A program made the position numbers and the translations under genes. A stretch of 64,000 nucleotides of DNA, taken from the NCBI RefSeq assembly GCF_000017265.1, contig NC_011144.1, forward strand, positions 930,001-994,000, written 5' to 3'. The notes beneath the pieces were generated by a model, which saw only the letters and a program-made list of their open reading frames with translations, had not been told where the DNA came from and ran no database searches. The DNA comes from Phenylobacterium zucineum HLK1. Lineage in GTDB: Bacteria; Pseudomonadota; Alphaproteobacteria; Caulobacterales; Caulobacteraceae. This document shows positions 35,515-44,962 of this stretch, in pieces (positions within the stretch are counted from its first letter, which is position 1; the number at the start of each line of letters is the position of its first letter).

Positions 35515-37301
35515 ACCAGCCGCTTGCCCGCGTCGTCGATGATCGAGCCCAGGTCGCGGGATTCCTCGGCCATGATCATCTCGTTGTGCGCCTTGCCCGA
35601 GGGGATCATCGGGAAGCAGTTCTCTTCCTTGGTCACCCGGCAGTCGAAGATCACCGGCTTGCGCACGTCGATCATCTCGCGGATCGCGTCGTCCAGTTCG
35701 TCGGGGTGCTCGGCGCGCAGGCCGACGCAGCCGTAGGCCTCGGCCAGCTTCACGAAGTCGGGCAGGCTGGCCGAATACGAGTGCGAGTAGCGCTCGCCGT
35801 GCAGCAGCTGCTGCCACTGGCGCACCATCCCCATCCACTCGTTGTTGAGGATGAAGATCTTGATCGGCAGGTCGTACTGAACCGCCGTCGACATCTCCTG
35901 CATGGTCATCTGCACGCTGGCGTCGCCTGCGATGTCGATGACCAGGCTGTCCGGATGGGCGATCTGCACGCCCACCGCGGCCGGCAGGCCGTAGCCCATG
36001 GTGCCGAGCCCGCCCGAGGTCATCCAGCGGTTCGGCTCGTCGAAGTGGTAGAACTGGGCCGCCCACATCTGGTGCTGGCCGACTTCGGTGGTGACGTAGG
36101 TGTCCCGGTCCTTGGTCAGCTCGTAGAGGCGCTGGATGGCGTGCTGCGGCTTGATGAGCTTGGAATCCGGCCGGTAGCGGAAGGAATCGCGCGCCCGCCA
36201 GGCCTCGATCTCGCGCCACCAGTCGGCGACCGCGGCCTTGTCCAGCTTCAGGTTCCGCTGCTTCCAGGCGCCGATCAGGTCCTCGAGCACGCTGGCCGCG
36301 TCGCCGACGATGCCGACGTCGACGCGCACGTTCTTGCCGATCGAGCTGGCGTCCACGTCGATGTGGATCTTCCGGCTGGTGGGGGCGAAGGCGTCCAGGC
36401 GGCCGGTCACCCGGTCGTCGAAGCGCGCGCCGATGGCCACCATGACGTCGCAGTCGTGCATGGCGTTGTTGGCCTCGAACGAGCCGTGCATGCCCACCAT
36501 GCCCAGCCACTGCGGGCTGGAGGCGGGGAAGGCGCCCAGGCCCATCAGGGTCGAGGTGACCGGCGCGCCGGTCAGGGCCGCCAGCTCGCGCACCAGCTCG
36601 GCGGCGCGGGGACCGGAATTGATGACGCCGCCGCCCGTGTAGAGGATCGGCCGCCGCGCCTTGGCCAGCAGCGCCACGGCCTCGGCGATCTTCGACGGCT
36701 CGCCCTTCGTGCGGGGGGCGTAGTTGTGGGCGTGGGTCACCTCGGCGGGGCCGCGGTAGGCGCCCTTGGCGAACTGCACGTCCTTGGGGATGTCGATGAC
36801 CACCGGCCCCGGCCGGCCCGAGGTGGCGATGTGGAACGCCTCGTGGATGATCCGCGGCAGGTCCTCGACCGACTTCACCAGGTAGTTGTGCTTGGTGCAG
36901 GGCCGGGTGATGCCGATGGTGTCGCATTCCTGGAAGGCGTCGGTGCCGATCAGGTGGGTGGCGACCTGGCCGGTAATGACGACCATCGGGATGGAGTCCA
37001 TCAGGGCGTCGACGATGCCGGTGACCGCATTGGTCGCGCCGGGGCCCGAAGTCACCAGGACGACGCCGGGCTTGCCGGTCGAGCGGGCGTAGCCCTCGGC
37101 CGCGTGGGTCGCGCCCTGCTCGTGGCGCACCAGCACGTGCCGCAGGCGCGGCTCGGCGAACAGCGCGTCGTAGATCGGCAGGACCGCCCCGCCGGGATAG
37201 CCGAACAGCACCTCCACGCCCTGGTCGATCAGGGCGCGCACCACGATCTCGGCGCCCGAGATGGTGTCCTGCTGGGCTTCGATCGTCTGGTGGGCGGTCA
37301 T
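35511..37301 (-). CDS. ilvB: Acetolactate synthase large subunit
   Basis: A 596-aa thiamine-diphosphate enzyme with the N-terminal catalytic Glu region [16 protein letters not shown]. The FAD domain has [17 protein letters not shown], and the TPP-binding motif is GDASVQM...FILNN. It makes acetolactate from pyruvate for valine and leucine synthesis, and acetohydroxybutyrate for isoleucine. It starts at the ATG at 37301. A leader peptide and terminator precede it. The small subunit ilvN is not adjacent. Confidence 0.97.
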   Translation of the reverse strand: MTAHQTIEAQQDTISGAEIVVRALIDQGVEVLFGYPGGAVLPIYDALFAEPRLRHVLVRHEQGATHAAEGYARSTGKPGVVLVTSGPGATNAVTGIVDALMDSIPMVVITGQVATHLIGTDAFQECDTIGITRPCTKHNYLVKSVEDLPRIIHEAFHIATSGRPGPVVIDIPKDVQFAKGAYRGPAEVTHAHNYAPRTKGEPSKIAEAVALLAKARRPILYTGGGVINSGPRAAELVRELAALTGAPVTSTLMGLGAFPASSPQWLGMVGMHGSFEANNAMHDCDVMVAIGARFDDRVTGRLDAFAPTSRKIHIDVDASSIGKNVRVDVGIVGDAASVLEDLIGAWKQRNLKLDKAAVADWWREIEAWRARDSFRYRPDSKLIKPQHAIQRLYELTKDRDTYVTTEVGQHQMWAAQFYHFDEPNRWMTSGGLGTMGYGLPAAVGVQIAHPDSLVIDIAGDASVQMTMQEMSTAVQYDLPIKIFILNNEWMGMVRQWQQLLHGERYSHSYSASLPDFVKLAEAYGCVGLRAEHPDELDDAIREMIDVRKPVIFDCRVTKEENCFPMIPSGKAHNEMIMAEESRDLGSIIDDAGKRLV

Positions 37302-37342
37302 GGTCGGACCTTTCGGGGGAGGGGCTCTGGACGTGAGGACAA

Positions 37343-37366
37343 TAAAAAAGGCCCGCAAGGGGCCTG
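37343..37366 (-). terminator. Attenuator terminator upstream of ilvB
   Basis: On the minus strand AGGCCC...GGGCCT (arms at 37360-37365 and 37349-37354) is followed by TTTTTT. It lies 42 bp before the ilvB start and after the leader peptide ORF, the position of a transcription attenuator. Confidence 0.75.
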
Positions 37367-37399
37367 GAACGAGCGACCGGTCGGTGCTGACGCCTATCG

Positions 37400-37447
37400 T
37401 CAGTCCGTTGTCGGCCGCCCGGTGAGTACAAGGATGTCGTTGCGCAC
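37400..37447 (-). CDS. ilvB leader peptide
   Basis: A 15-codon ORF with GTG start encodes [15 protein letters not shown]. It holds four consecutive branched-chain codons (Ile, Leu, Val, Leu), the signature of an ilv attenuator. It ends just before a segment that could form an anti-terminator with the terminator at 37343-37366. An AGGG stretch lies about 8 bp upstream. Translation stalling when Leu, Val or Ile is low would relieve termination. Confidence 0.65.
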   Translation of the reverse strand: MRNDILVLTGRPTTD

Positions 37448-37491
37448 GTAACTACCCTGGAGAGACTGCAAAGTGCATTCGCATTTCGCGT

Positions 37492-38415
37492 TCAGGGCGT
37501 CAAGCCGGGTTCCTGCGCAAGAAACTGCCTCCACTGGCCCTCGTGGTCATCTGCCGTCAGGCGCGGCCAGCCGGCCATCTGGCCCCGCATCCAGGTGATC
37601 TGGCGCTTGGCGTAGCGGCGGGTCTCCTGCTGCGCCGCCTCCACCGCCGCCTCCAGGGAGGTCTCGCCGCGCAGGTGGGCGGCGAATTCGCGCACCCCGA
37701 CGGCCTTCATGGCGGGCAGGGCGGGATCGAGGTTCCGCGCGATCAGGGCGCGCACCTCCTCCAGCGCCCCCTCGCGGACCATGGCGTGCAGCCGCGCGTC
37801 GCAGCGGGCGTAGAGCGCCGGCCGGGGCGGCTCCAGGGCCACGGCGCTCCAGTCCGCGATGGCCGGTGCGCCGGTGCGCTGCAGGTCGCTGAGCGCCTGC
37901 CCCGTCGCGGCGAACACCTCCCAGGCGCGGCAGAGGCGCTGGCGGTCGCCCGGGGCGATGCGGGCGGCGGCGGCGGGGTCGACCTCGGCCAGCCGGGTGC
38001 GGAAGGCCGCCTCGCCCATCCGCTCGAAGTCGGCGGCGGCCTTGGCCCGGACGTCGGCCGGGACCTCGGGGATCTCGGCCAGGCCCTGTGTCAGCGCCCG
38101 GAAGTACAGCCCCGTGCCGCCCACGACGACGACCGGGCGGCCGCGGCCGCGGATGTCCGCGATGACCTCGCTCGCCGCCCGCAGCCATCGGCCCACCGAC
38201 CAGCCGTCCGCCGGGTCGACGCTCCCGAACAGGTGGTGCGGCGCGCGGGCGGTCTCCTCGGGGCCGGGGCCGGCGGTCAGCACCCGCAGGCCCGCGTAGA
38301 GCTGCATGGAGTCGGCGTTGACGATCTCGGCCCCGCTCGCCTCGGCCAGCCGGAGCGCCAGCGCCGACTTGCCGCTTGCCGTGGGCCCGGCGATCAGCCA
38401 GATGCGGGGCTCCAT
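37492..38415 (-). CDS. miaA: tRNA dimethylallyltransferase MiaA
   Basis: The 307-aa protein has the Walker A motif [13 protein letters not shown], the DSMQLY motif, [10 protein letters not shown], the [10 protein letters not shown] region and [10 protein letters not shown]. MiaA adds a dimethylallyl group to A37 of tRNAs reading UNN codons. The start at 38413-38415 overlaps the divergent serB start codon by 2 bp in a CCATGG palindrome. An AAGGA sequence for miaA lies within the serB coding region. Confidence 0.95.
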   Translation of the reverse strand: MEPRIWLIAGPTASGKSALALRLAEASGAEIVNADSMQLYAGLRVLTAGPGPEETARAPHHLFGSVDPADGWSVGRWLRAASEVIADIRGRGRPVVVVGGTGLYFRALTQGLAEIPEVPADVRAKAAADFERMGEAAFRTRLAEVDPAAAARIAPGDRQRLCRAWEVFAATGQALSDLQRTGAPAIADWSAVALEPPRPALYARCDARLHAMVREGALEEVRALIARNLDPALPAMKAVGVREFAAHLRGETSLEAAVEAAQQETRRYAKRQITWMRGQMAGWPRLTADDHEGQWRQFLAQEPGLTP

Positions 38416-39283
38416 GGAGCTTGTCCTTACACTCGTGGGCCGCGACGCCCCCGCCGCGGCCGAAGCGCTCGCAGCCGCCGGCCTTCCCGTCAAGTCGCCC
38501 CGGCCGCTGGGCCCGGACGCCCTCGACGCCTCGCTCACCGGCGACCTGAAGACCCTGCGCGCCGCCGCCTCGGAGGCGCTCGCGGACCTCGCCGTCGACG
38601 CCTGCCTCCAGCGCGCCGAGGGTCGCCGCAAGCGGCTGTTCGTGGCCGACATGGACTCCACCATCATCGACGTCGAGTGCCTGGACGAACTGGCCGACTT
38701 CGCGGGCAGAAAGGCCGAGATCGCGGCCATCACCGAGCGGGCGATGCGCGGCGAGCTGGAGTTCGAGGGCGCCCTGCGCGAGCGGGTGGGCATGCTGGCC
38801 GGCCTCTCCGCCGAGGCGCTGCAGCAGGCCTATGACGAACGGGTCCGGCTCAATCCCGGCGCCCGCACCCTCGTCCGCACCATGGCCGCCAACGGGACGC
38901 GCTGCCTGCTGGTCTCGGGCGGCTTCACCTTCTTCACCAGCCGGGTGGCGCAGGCCGCGGGCTTCCACGACAACCGCGCCAACACCCTCATCGAGGAGGG
39001 CGGGCGCCTGACGGGGCGCGTGGGCGAGCCGATCCTCGGCAAGGCCGCCAAGCTCTCGGCCCTGCTGTCCGAGGCCGAGGCCCTGAGCCTGCCGCTGCAC
39101 GAGACGATGGCGGTCGGCGACGGCGCCAACGACCTGGCGATGATCGAGGCCGCCGGCCTGGGGGTCGCCTATCGCGCCAAGCCGATCGTCGCGGCCCAGG
39201 CCGACGCCAAGGTGGACCACGCCGACCTGACCGCGCTGCTCTACTTCCAGGGCTACCGGGCCGACGAGTTCGTCACGGATTGA
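38414..39283 (+). CDS. serB: Phosphoserine phosphatase SerB
   Basis: The 289-aa protein has an N-terminal ACT-like region and the HAD motifs [14 protein letters not shown] (nucleophile Asp), [10 protein letters not shown] and [12 protein letters not shown]. It hydrolyses phosphoserine to serine. The start at 38414 overlaps the miaA start. The frame extends upstream by 36 codons, but those overlap miaA and lack coding character. Confidence 0.95.
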   Translation: MELVLTLVGRDAPAAAEALAAAGLPVKSPRPLGPDALDASLTGDLKTLRAAASEALADLAVDACLQRAEGRRKRLFVADMDSTIIDVECLDELADFAGRKAEIAAITERAMRGELEFEGALRERVGMLAGLSAEALQQAYDERVRLNPGARTLVRTMAANGTRCLLVSGGFTFFTSRVAQAAGFHDNRANTLIEEGGRLTGRVGEPILGKAAKLSALLSEAEALSLPLHETMAVGDGANDLAMIEAAGLGVAYRAKPIVAAQADAKVDHADLTALLYFQGYRADEFVTD

Positions 39284-39331
39284 AACGGCAGGTGACTTGC
39301 CGCCCGGCCGAACCGGCTTAAATCCACGGGC

Positions 39332-40000
39332 ATGGCCCTCCCGCGTCCCGTCAAAGCCGTCGTCTTCGACATGGACGGCCTGCTGGTGGACACCGAGACG
39401 GTCTACTGCGAGGCCCTGGTCGCCGAGTGCGCCCATATGGGCCACGAGCTGCCCGACGACGTCCTGAAGCGGATGATCGGGCACATCTGGCTGAACAGCG
39501 CGCTCGTGCTCACCGACCACTTCGGCCCGGGCTTCGACACCGATGCGCTGCGCGACGGCTCGACCCGGCGCTTCCGCGAGATCGTCCACGCCGGGGTGGC
39601 GCTCAAGGCCGGGGTGCTGGAGATGCTGGACCACCTGGACGCCCTCGGCCTGCCGCGGGCGATCGCCACCTCGTCGCGGCGCGAGGCGGTGGAGCACCAC
39701 ATCGGCGGCCACGGCCTGCTGGAGCGGTTCCACGCGGTGCTGGCCAACGGCGACTATCCGCGGCCCAAGCCGAACCCCGATCCCTATCTGCTGGCCGCCG
39801 AGCGGCTGGGCGTCGATCCGGCCGACTGCCTGGCCCTGGAGGACAGCCACAACGGCGTGCGCGCCGCCTCCGCCGCCGGCATGATGACGGTCATGGTCCC
39901 CGACATGCTGGACCCGACCGACGAGATGCACGCCCTGTGCGTCCGCATCGCCCGCGACCTGCACGAGGTCCGCGGCTTCCTGGCGCTCCAGGCGAGCTGA
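39332..40000 (+). CDS. HAD-superfamily phosphatase (beta-PGM-like)
   Basis: The 222-aa protein has motif I FDMDGLLVDTE, the ATSSRREAVEHH motif II region, KPNPDPY and the GVRAASAAGM acid motif. These are typical of subfamily IA phosphatases or phosphomutase-like enzymes. The substrate is not predicted. It follows serB by 48 bp in the same direction, perhaps in one transcript. Confidence 0.88.
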   Translation: MALPRPVKAVVFDMDGLLVDTETVYCEALVAECAHMGHELPDDVLKRMIGHIWLNSALVLTDHFGPGFDTDALRDGSTRRFREIVHAGVALKAGVLEMLDHLDALGLPRAIATSSRREAVEHHIGGHGLLERFHAVLANGDYPRPKPNPDPYLLAAERLGVDPADCLALEDSHNGVRAASAAGMMTVMVPDMLDPTDEMHALCVRIARDLHEVRGFLALQAS

Positions 40001-40005
40001 GGAAA

Positions 40006-40039
40006 CGAAAAACCCCTCCCCGGACGGGCCGGAGAGGGG
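40006..40039 (-). terminator. Rho-independent terminator of hflKC
   Basis: A hairpin with arms 40013-40023 (CCCCTCCCCGG) and 40029-40039 (one mismatch) is followed on the minus strand by TTTTT. It lies just past the hflC stop codon (at 40119). Confidence 0.7.
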
Positions 40040-40118
40040 AAGGGGATTGCGGTAAGCAGTCAGATTACTTTCGTAATCCAACGTCAGGTTACGCGCGTAA
40101 TCTCGCGGGTCAAGCGGC

Positions 40119-41012
40119 CTAGCGGCTGCCCGACGGGCCCCGCTCGAAGTAGCGGAAGAACGCGCTGTCCGGCGAGAGCACCATGGTGGTGTCCCCCTGG
40201 GCCAGGCTCGCCTCGTAGGCCTGCATCGAGCGCCAGAAGGCGGCGAACGACGGGTCGCGGCCGAAGCTCTGGGCGAAGATCCGGGTGCGCTGGGCGTCGC
40301 CCTCGCCTCGGGTGGTCTCGCCCAGCTCGCGGGCCTGGGCGAGGGTGATGGTCACCTCGCGGTCGGCCTGGGCGATGATCTCGCGCTTCTGCTGCTCGCC
40401 CTCGGCCCGGATGCGCGCGGCCTCCTGCTGACGCGAGGTCTGCATGCGGCGGAACACGGCCTCCTGGTTGCCGGCCGGGAAGTCGGCCCGGCGGATCCGC
40501 ACGTCAATCACCTGGATGCCGAAGCGCGAGGCCTCGGCCCGGCGGGCGACGTCGTTGCGCGCGAGCTGCATCAGCCGGCCGCGGCCGCCCGAGATGATCT
40601 CGGTCTGGGGCGCCGAGCCCAGCACCTGGCGCAGGGACGAGTTCACCAGCCGCTCGATCCGGTCGGTGGCGGTGCGCTCGTCGCGCAGGGTCCGGTAGAA
40701 GGCCAGCGGATCCGAGATGCGGTAGCGGACGAAGGCGTCGACGACGAGCCGCTGCTGGTCGGCGGTGATGATCTCTTCCTGCTGGCTCTCGAGCGCCAGG
40801 TTCCGCCGGTCGAACTTGATCACGTTCTCCCAGAACGGGATCTTCGCGTTCAAGCCCGCGCCCGGCGCGTCCGGCGCGTTGACGACCCGCACGGGGTCGC
40901 CGAAGCGCAGCACGATCGCCTGCTCGCGCTGGTCGACGATGTAGAGGGTGTTGGCCAGCACCACGAGGGCGCCGATCCCGACGATCAGGTAGGTCCAGAG
41001 ACGGCGGCTCAT
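40119..41012 (-). CDS. hflC: Protease modulator HflC
   Basis: The 297-aa SPFH protein has an N-terminal membrane helix (LWTYLIVGIGALVVLANTLY) followed by VDQREQAIVLRFGDP and the band-7 domain. With HflK it forms a periplasmic-facing ring around FtsH that modulates its proteolysis. The ATG overlaps the hflK stop as ATGA. Confidence 0.95.
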   Translation of the reverse strand: MSRRLWTYLIVGIGALVVLANTLYIVDQREQAIVLRFGDPVRVVNAPDAPGAGLNAKIPFWENVIKFDRRNLALESQQEEIITADQQRLVVDAFVRYRISDPLAFYRTLRDERTATDRIERLVNSSLRQVLGSAPQTEIISGGRGRLMQLARNDVARRAEASRFGIQVIDVRIRRADFPAGNQEAVFRRMQTSRQQEAARIRAEGEQQKREIIAQADREVTITLAQARELGETTRGEGDAQRTRIFAQSFGRDPSFAAFWRSMQAYEASLAQGDTTMVLSPDSAFFRYFERGPSGSR

Positions 41013-42154
41013 TGGGCGGCCTCCGTCTGCGGGACGGCCTGCGGCGCGGGCGCCTGCGGCTGGGTCCTGGGCCGGAACACGTCGGGCGGCAGGATGATCG
41101 GCGCGGAGGCGCCTTCGCTGTCGACGATCACCTTGTTCGAACGGGCGAGCACGCGCTGCATGGTCTCGATGTAGATCCGGTCCCGGGTGGCGCCCGGAGC
41201 GCGGCGGTATTCGTTCAGGATGGCGTTGAAGCGGGACGCATCGCCGGTGGCCTCGCGCACGGCCTGCTCGCGGTAGGCCTGGGCGGCCTGCACGATGCGC
41301 GCGGCGTCGCCCTTGGCCTCGTTGATCACCCGGTTGCGGTAGGTGTTGGCCTCGTTGACCGCCGACTCCTGGTCCTGCTGGGCGCTGACCACGTCGCGGA
41401 ACGCCGCCAGCACCTGCTGCGGCGGGTTGGCCGAGCGGATCTGCACCTCGTCGATGCGCACGCCGGCGCCCCAGGAATCCAGGGTCCGCTGCATCAGTTC
41501 GGCCGCCTGCTGCTGCACCTGGCCGCGGCCGGTGGTGAGGATGTCCAGCAGGTTGGTGCGGCCGACGACCTCGCGCATGGCGCTCTCCGCCACCGCCTTC
41601 ACCGAGCCTTCGGGGTCGCGGATGGTGAAGACGAAGCGGTCGGCGTCGGCGACGCGCCAGGTGACGCTGAATTGCAGGTCGATGATGTTCTCGTCGCCGG
41701 TGAGCATCAGGCTCTCTTCCGGCACCGCGCCGGCGGCGGCGCCGCCCACGTCCAGCCGCTGCAGGCTGGTGACCGGCACCTTCTGCACGCGCTCGATAGG
41801 AGCGGGCAGGTGGTAGCGCAGGCCGGGGCCCTCGTTGCGCGAATAGGCGCCGAAGGTGGTGACCACGGCCTCCTCGTTCGGCTGGACCACGTAGATCCCC
41901 GACAGCGCCCACAGGCCGAAGGCCGCGCCCACGACCGCGGCGATCGCGCCGGGCCGGACCCCGCCGCCGGGGCCGCCGCTGAAGAAGTCGCGCAGCCGCC
42001 GGCCCAGCCGGTCGAAGTTGGCGTTGAAGTCGGGGCCTTCGGGACGGCGGGGTCCGCCGCCGCGCGGGCGCTTGGGGGTGTTGTCTCGGCGGTCGCCGTC
42101 GCCGGACGGGGGCGAGCCCCACGGGCCGGGATTGGCGTTATCGTTCCAGGGCAT
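41009..42154 (-). CDS. hflK: Protease modulator HflK
   Basis: The 381-aa protein has a proline/glycine-rich N-terminus, one membrane helix (IAAVVGAAFGLWALSGIYVV) and an SPFH domain with EEAVVTTFGAYSRNEGPGL. It pairs with HflC. The longer frames on this strand overlap genes of other frames and are not used. Confidence 0.95.
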   Translation of the reverse strand: MPWNDNANPGPWGSPPSGDGDRRDNTPKRPRGGGPRRPEGPDFNANFDRLGRRLRDFFSGGPGGGVRPGAIAAVVGAAFGLWALSGIYVVQPNEEAVVTTFGAYSRNEGPGLRYHLPAPIERVQKVPVTSLQRLDVGGAAAGAVPEESLMLTGDENIIDLQFSVTWRVADADRFVFTIRDPEGSVKAVAESAMREVVGRTNLLDILTTGRGQVQQQAAELMQRTLDSWGAGVRIDEVQIRSANPPQQVLAAFRDVVSAQQDQESAVNEANTYRNRVINEAKGDAARIVQAAQAYREQAVREATGDASRFNAILNEYRRAPGATRDRIYIETMQRVLARSNKVIVDSEGASAPIILPPDVFRPRTQPQAPAPQAVPQTEAAQ

Positions 42155-42280
42155 CAGCCAGGTCGCGTCGTACTCAAGTGGGGCCTAGCGGTCCTCTGCT
42201 TAAAGCCCTGCATGGGCTTGTAAACCGGCGCTTCCAGCCGGATATGAGGCCCCTTCCCCGGCAAAGCAAGGCAAAGCGGC

Positions 42281-43381
42281 ATGATCCAACCGGCGGGACC
42301 CGACAGGACGGTGGTGCTCGAGGCGCTGGATCGGGTGGCCGATCCGAGGTCCGGCCAGGGGCTGGCGGCGGCCGGCCTGGTGCGCGGCCTGGTGATCCGC
42401 GGGAGCCGCGCCGCCTTCATGCTGGAGGTCCCGGCGCAGGACATTCCGCTCTACGGGCCCGTTCGCGACGCCGCCGAGCGGGCGCTGGCCGCCGTCCCCG
42501 GCGTCGAGACCGCGCAGGTGGTGCTGACCGCCGAGGCCGACGCGCCGCAGCCAGTCGCCGTGCCCCGCCGCGCCCGCGTCTCCGAGGATCCCCAGGCCCG
42601 CCTGCAGCCCATGCCCGAGGCCCAGCGCCCGGCGCACGTGCGCAAGGTGATCGCGGTGGCCAGCGGCAAGGGCGGGGTCGGCAAGTCCACGGTTTCGGTC
42701 AACCTCGCCGCGGCCTTCGCGAAGATCGGCCTGCGGGCCGGGCTGCTCGACGCCGACGTCTACGGCCCCTCCGCCCCGCACATGCTGGGGGCCGAGGGCG
42801 AGCCCACCTTCGACGCCGAGAAGCGGCTGAACCCGCTGGAGGCCTGGGGCGTGAAGGTCATGTCCATCGGCTTCATCGTCGAGGAGGGACAGGCGGCCAT
42901 CTGGCGCGGGCCGATGGCCTCGTCGGCCCTGCGCAGCCTGATGAACGCCAACTGGGGCACGGCGGCCGAGCCGCTGGACGTCCTGGTGGTCGACCTGCCG
43001 CCCGGCACCGGCGACATCCAGCTCACCCTCGTCCAGCGCCTGAAGCTGGACGGCGTGGTGGTGGTCTCGACCCCGCAGGAGATCGCCCTGATCGACGCCC
43101 GCCGCGCCGCGGCCATGTTCGAGAAGGTCGGGGCCCCGATCCTCGGCGTCGTGGAGAACATGGCCTGGTTCGAGAGCCCGACGGGCGAGCGCGTGCCGAT
43201 CTTCGGCCAGGGCGGGGCGGCCGAGGAGGCCCGGCGCCTGGGGGTGCCGCTGCTGGCGGAGATTCCCATCGAGGTGGCCCTGCGCGAGGCCTGCGACGCC
43301 GGCCGGCCGCTGGTGGCGACCAGCCCCGACACGCCCGCCGCCTGGGCCTTCCTGCAGATGGCCGAGAAGCTCAGGCCCTAG
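42281..43381 (+). CDS. mrp: Iron-sulfur carrier protein Mrp/ApbC
   Basis: A 366-aa P-loop protein. An N-terminal DUF59-like region is followed by the deviant Walker A VASGKGGVGKSTVSVNLA, then GLLDADVYGPSAPHML and VVDLPPGTGDIQL. It loads and transfers Fe-S clusters. The DUF59-plus-P-loop arrangement is the usual bacterial Mrp form. It starts with ATG after a AAGG-rich leader. Confidence 0.92.
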   Translation: MIQPAGPDRTVVLEALDRVADPRSGQGLAAAGLVRGLVIRGSRAAFMLEVPAQDIPLYGPVRDAAERALAAVPGVETAQVVLTAEADAPQPVAVPRRARVSEDPQARLQPMPEAQRPAHVRKVIAVASGKGGVGKSTVSVNLAAAFAKIGLRAGLLDADVYGPSAPHMLGAEGEPTFDAEKRLNPLEAWGVKVMSIGFIVEEGQAAIWRGPMASSALRSLMNANWGTAAEPLDVLVVDLPPGTGDIQLTLVQRLKLDGVVVVSTPQEIALIDARRAAAMFEKVGAPILGVVENMAWFESPTGERVPIFGQGGAAEEARRLGVPLLAEIPIEVALREACDAGRPLVATSPDTPAAWAFLQMAEKLRP

Positions 43382-43392
43382 AGCGAGGCCGA

Positions 43393-44811
43393 TCAGGGCC
43401 GCCGCGGCTCGACCAGCATGTCGTCGCCGGTCAGGCTGCCCAGCGCGGGGGCCTCGGCGTAGATCGCGTCGCGCTCGTCCAGCTCGCGGCGGATGGCGGC
43501 GTGCCGCTCGGGCGTGAGCTTGTAGCCGATGAAGCTGGCGCCGGCGGCCATCACGAAGACGATCGGGCCCACGATGTAGACCAGCTCCAGGGCCCGGATG
43601 GCCTCCGGGGTGTTCACTGCCCCGGCCCGGGCCTGGTAGCCGATCGCCGCCAGCAGCACGAAGGTCAGGGCCGACAGCCCCGAGGCGATCTTCGAGGTGC
43701 CGATGGTCAGGGCGTACATCAGGCCCATGTACTCGCGGCCGTGCGCCAGGCGCATCTCGTCGGCGATGTCGCCGGTCAGCGCGCGGATCATCACCAGGAA
43801 GCCGGCGGCCATGGCGCCGACGATGAACATCCCCGGCGCGAAGGCCAGGAAGTTGCCGGCCGGCAGGAACGGCACGACCATGAGGCCGATCGAATAGACC
43901 GTTGTGCCCACCATCAGGCTGCGGTGCTTGCCGATCCGGTTGCCCAGCCAGGCCATGAACGGGGCGCCCGCGAAGCCGGCGGCGATGTAGATCATCAGCA
44001 GCAGGTTGGCCTGGGCGGTGTCGAAGCCGCGGCTGTCATTGAAGTAGAAGAGGTACAGCGTCGCCATCCAGCCCGGGCCCAGGGTGGCGCACAGGTCGGC
44101 GACCAGCAGGCGCACGACGTTCCCGTGCTTCAGCAGGGTGAGGTAGTCGCGGAAGCCGAAGTGGGCCTTGTGGTCGCGGGTGATCGGCTCGCGCGTGGAG
44201 GCCAGCACCGTCACCACGGTGACCGGAAGCGCCAGGATGATGAACCAGACCATGGCCCGGACGCCCTCGCCGTCGGTGGCGCCGAGGTACTGCATCACCA
44301 CCGGGATCAGCAGCACGGCCACCGAGCCGACCACGCCCAGGCCGATGACGGCCCCGAACACGCGGTTGCGCTGCGCGTAGGTCGGCCCCAGCACCCCGCC
44401 CCAGGCGAGGTGCGAGAGGTAGACCATCGAATAGCCGATGTAGAGGAACAGCAGGATGCCGCTGAGGCCGAGCTGCGAGGTCGAGGGGCCGGCCTGGAGC
44501 ACGAACCACAGGCCGAGCATCATCACCGGGGCGCCAAGCGCCAGCCAGAGGCGGTAGCGGCCGAAGCGGCTGCGCGTGCGGTCCATGGCCATGCCGAGGC
44601 CGACGTCGATCGGGATGTCGATCAGCCGGACCATGGCGAAGGCCGCGCCCACCATGGCCAGTTCGAGGCCGATGTGGCTGGCGAAGTAGCGCGGCAGGTG
44701 GACGCTGATGGCCAGCACCAGCGCCTGGATCGGAATGCTGGCGCTGGCGAAGGCGAAGACCGTGCCCATCGACAGCGCGCCCGCCGGCGCAGCAGTTTTC
44801 GCCTTGACCAC
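43393..44811 (-). CDS. GPH-family (MelB-like) sugar transporter
   Basis: The 472-aa protein starts with GTG at 44811, where GGAGGAG lies 6 bp upstream. It has ~12 membrane helices and the family pattern IDIPIDVGLGMAMDRTRSRF and GRYRLWLALGAPVMMLGLWF. Members couple sugar or glycoside uptake to sodium or protons. The substrate cannot be read. A longer ATG frame at 44877 was not used because the RBS supports the GTG. Confidence 0.88.
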   Translation of the reverse strand: MVKAKTAAPAGALSMGTVFAFASASIPIQALVLAISVHLPRYFASHIGLELAMVGAAFAMVRLIDIPIDVGLGMAMDRTRSRFGRYRLWLALGAPVMMLGLWFVLQAGPSTSQLGLSGILLFLYIGYSMVYLSHLAWGGVLGPTYAQRNRVFGAVIGLGVVGSVAVLLIPVVMQYLGATDGEGVRAMVWFIILALPVTVVTVLASTREPITRDHKAHFGFRDYLTLLKHGNVVRLLVADLCATLGPGWMATLYLFYFNDSRGFDTAQANLLLMIYIAAGFAGAPFMAWLGNRIGKHRSLMVGTTVYSIGLMVVPFLPAGNFLAFAPGMFIVGAMAAGFLVMIRALTGDIADEMRLAHGREYMGLMYALTIGTSKIASGLSALTFVLLAAIGYQARAGAVNTPEAIRALELVYIVGPIVFVMAAGASFIGYKLTPERHAAIRRELDERDAIYAEAPALGSLTGDDMLVEPRRP

Positions 44812-44917
44812 CAAACGCTCCTCCACCTGGGGAGGCGTCTCTCGCGGACGCCCTCGTTTCAGGTTACGCGCGATCACTTGAGCCCGCGCAAGCGGTTTCC
44901 GGTTTCAGATACGAAAC

Positions 44918-44937
44918 GGGCGGCCAGATGGCCGCCC
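44918..44937 (-). terminator. Hairpin after the SDR gene, possible terminator
   Basis: GGGCGGCC (44918-44925) and GGCCGCCC (44930-44937) form a perfect 8-bp stem. On the minus strand it is followed by GTTTCG, a weak T-tract. It lies 25 bp after the minus-strand SDR stop. Confidence 0.5.
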
Positions 44938-44962
44938 GAACGTCAGGTCGCCGTGCGGGCGA

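Noticed and set aside
34540-37431. 963-codon minus-strand frame joining the TPR gene to the ilvB region
   Set aside because: Its first two thirds are the wrong frame of ilvB; only the C-terminal 324 codons from the GTG at 35514 have coding character.
40084-44872. A 14-bp sequence TCAGGTTACGCGCG found at 40084-40097 and again at 44859-44872
   Set aside because: Short GC-biased matches of this length are expected by chance in 64 kb; the second copy lies just upstream of the GPH-type transporter start.
44918-44937. Hairpin considered as an RNA gene or riboswitch
   Set aside because: It is a simple 8-bp stem after a stop codon with no further structure; a terminator is the simpler reading.
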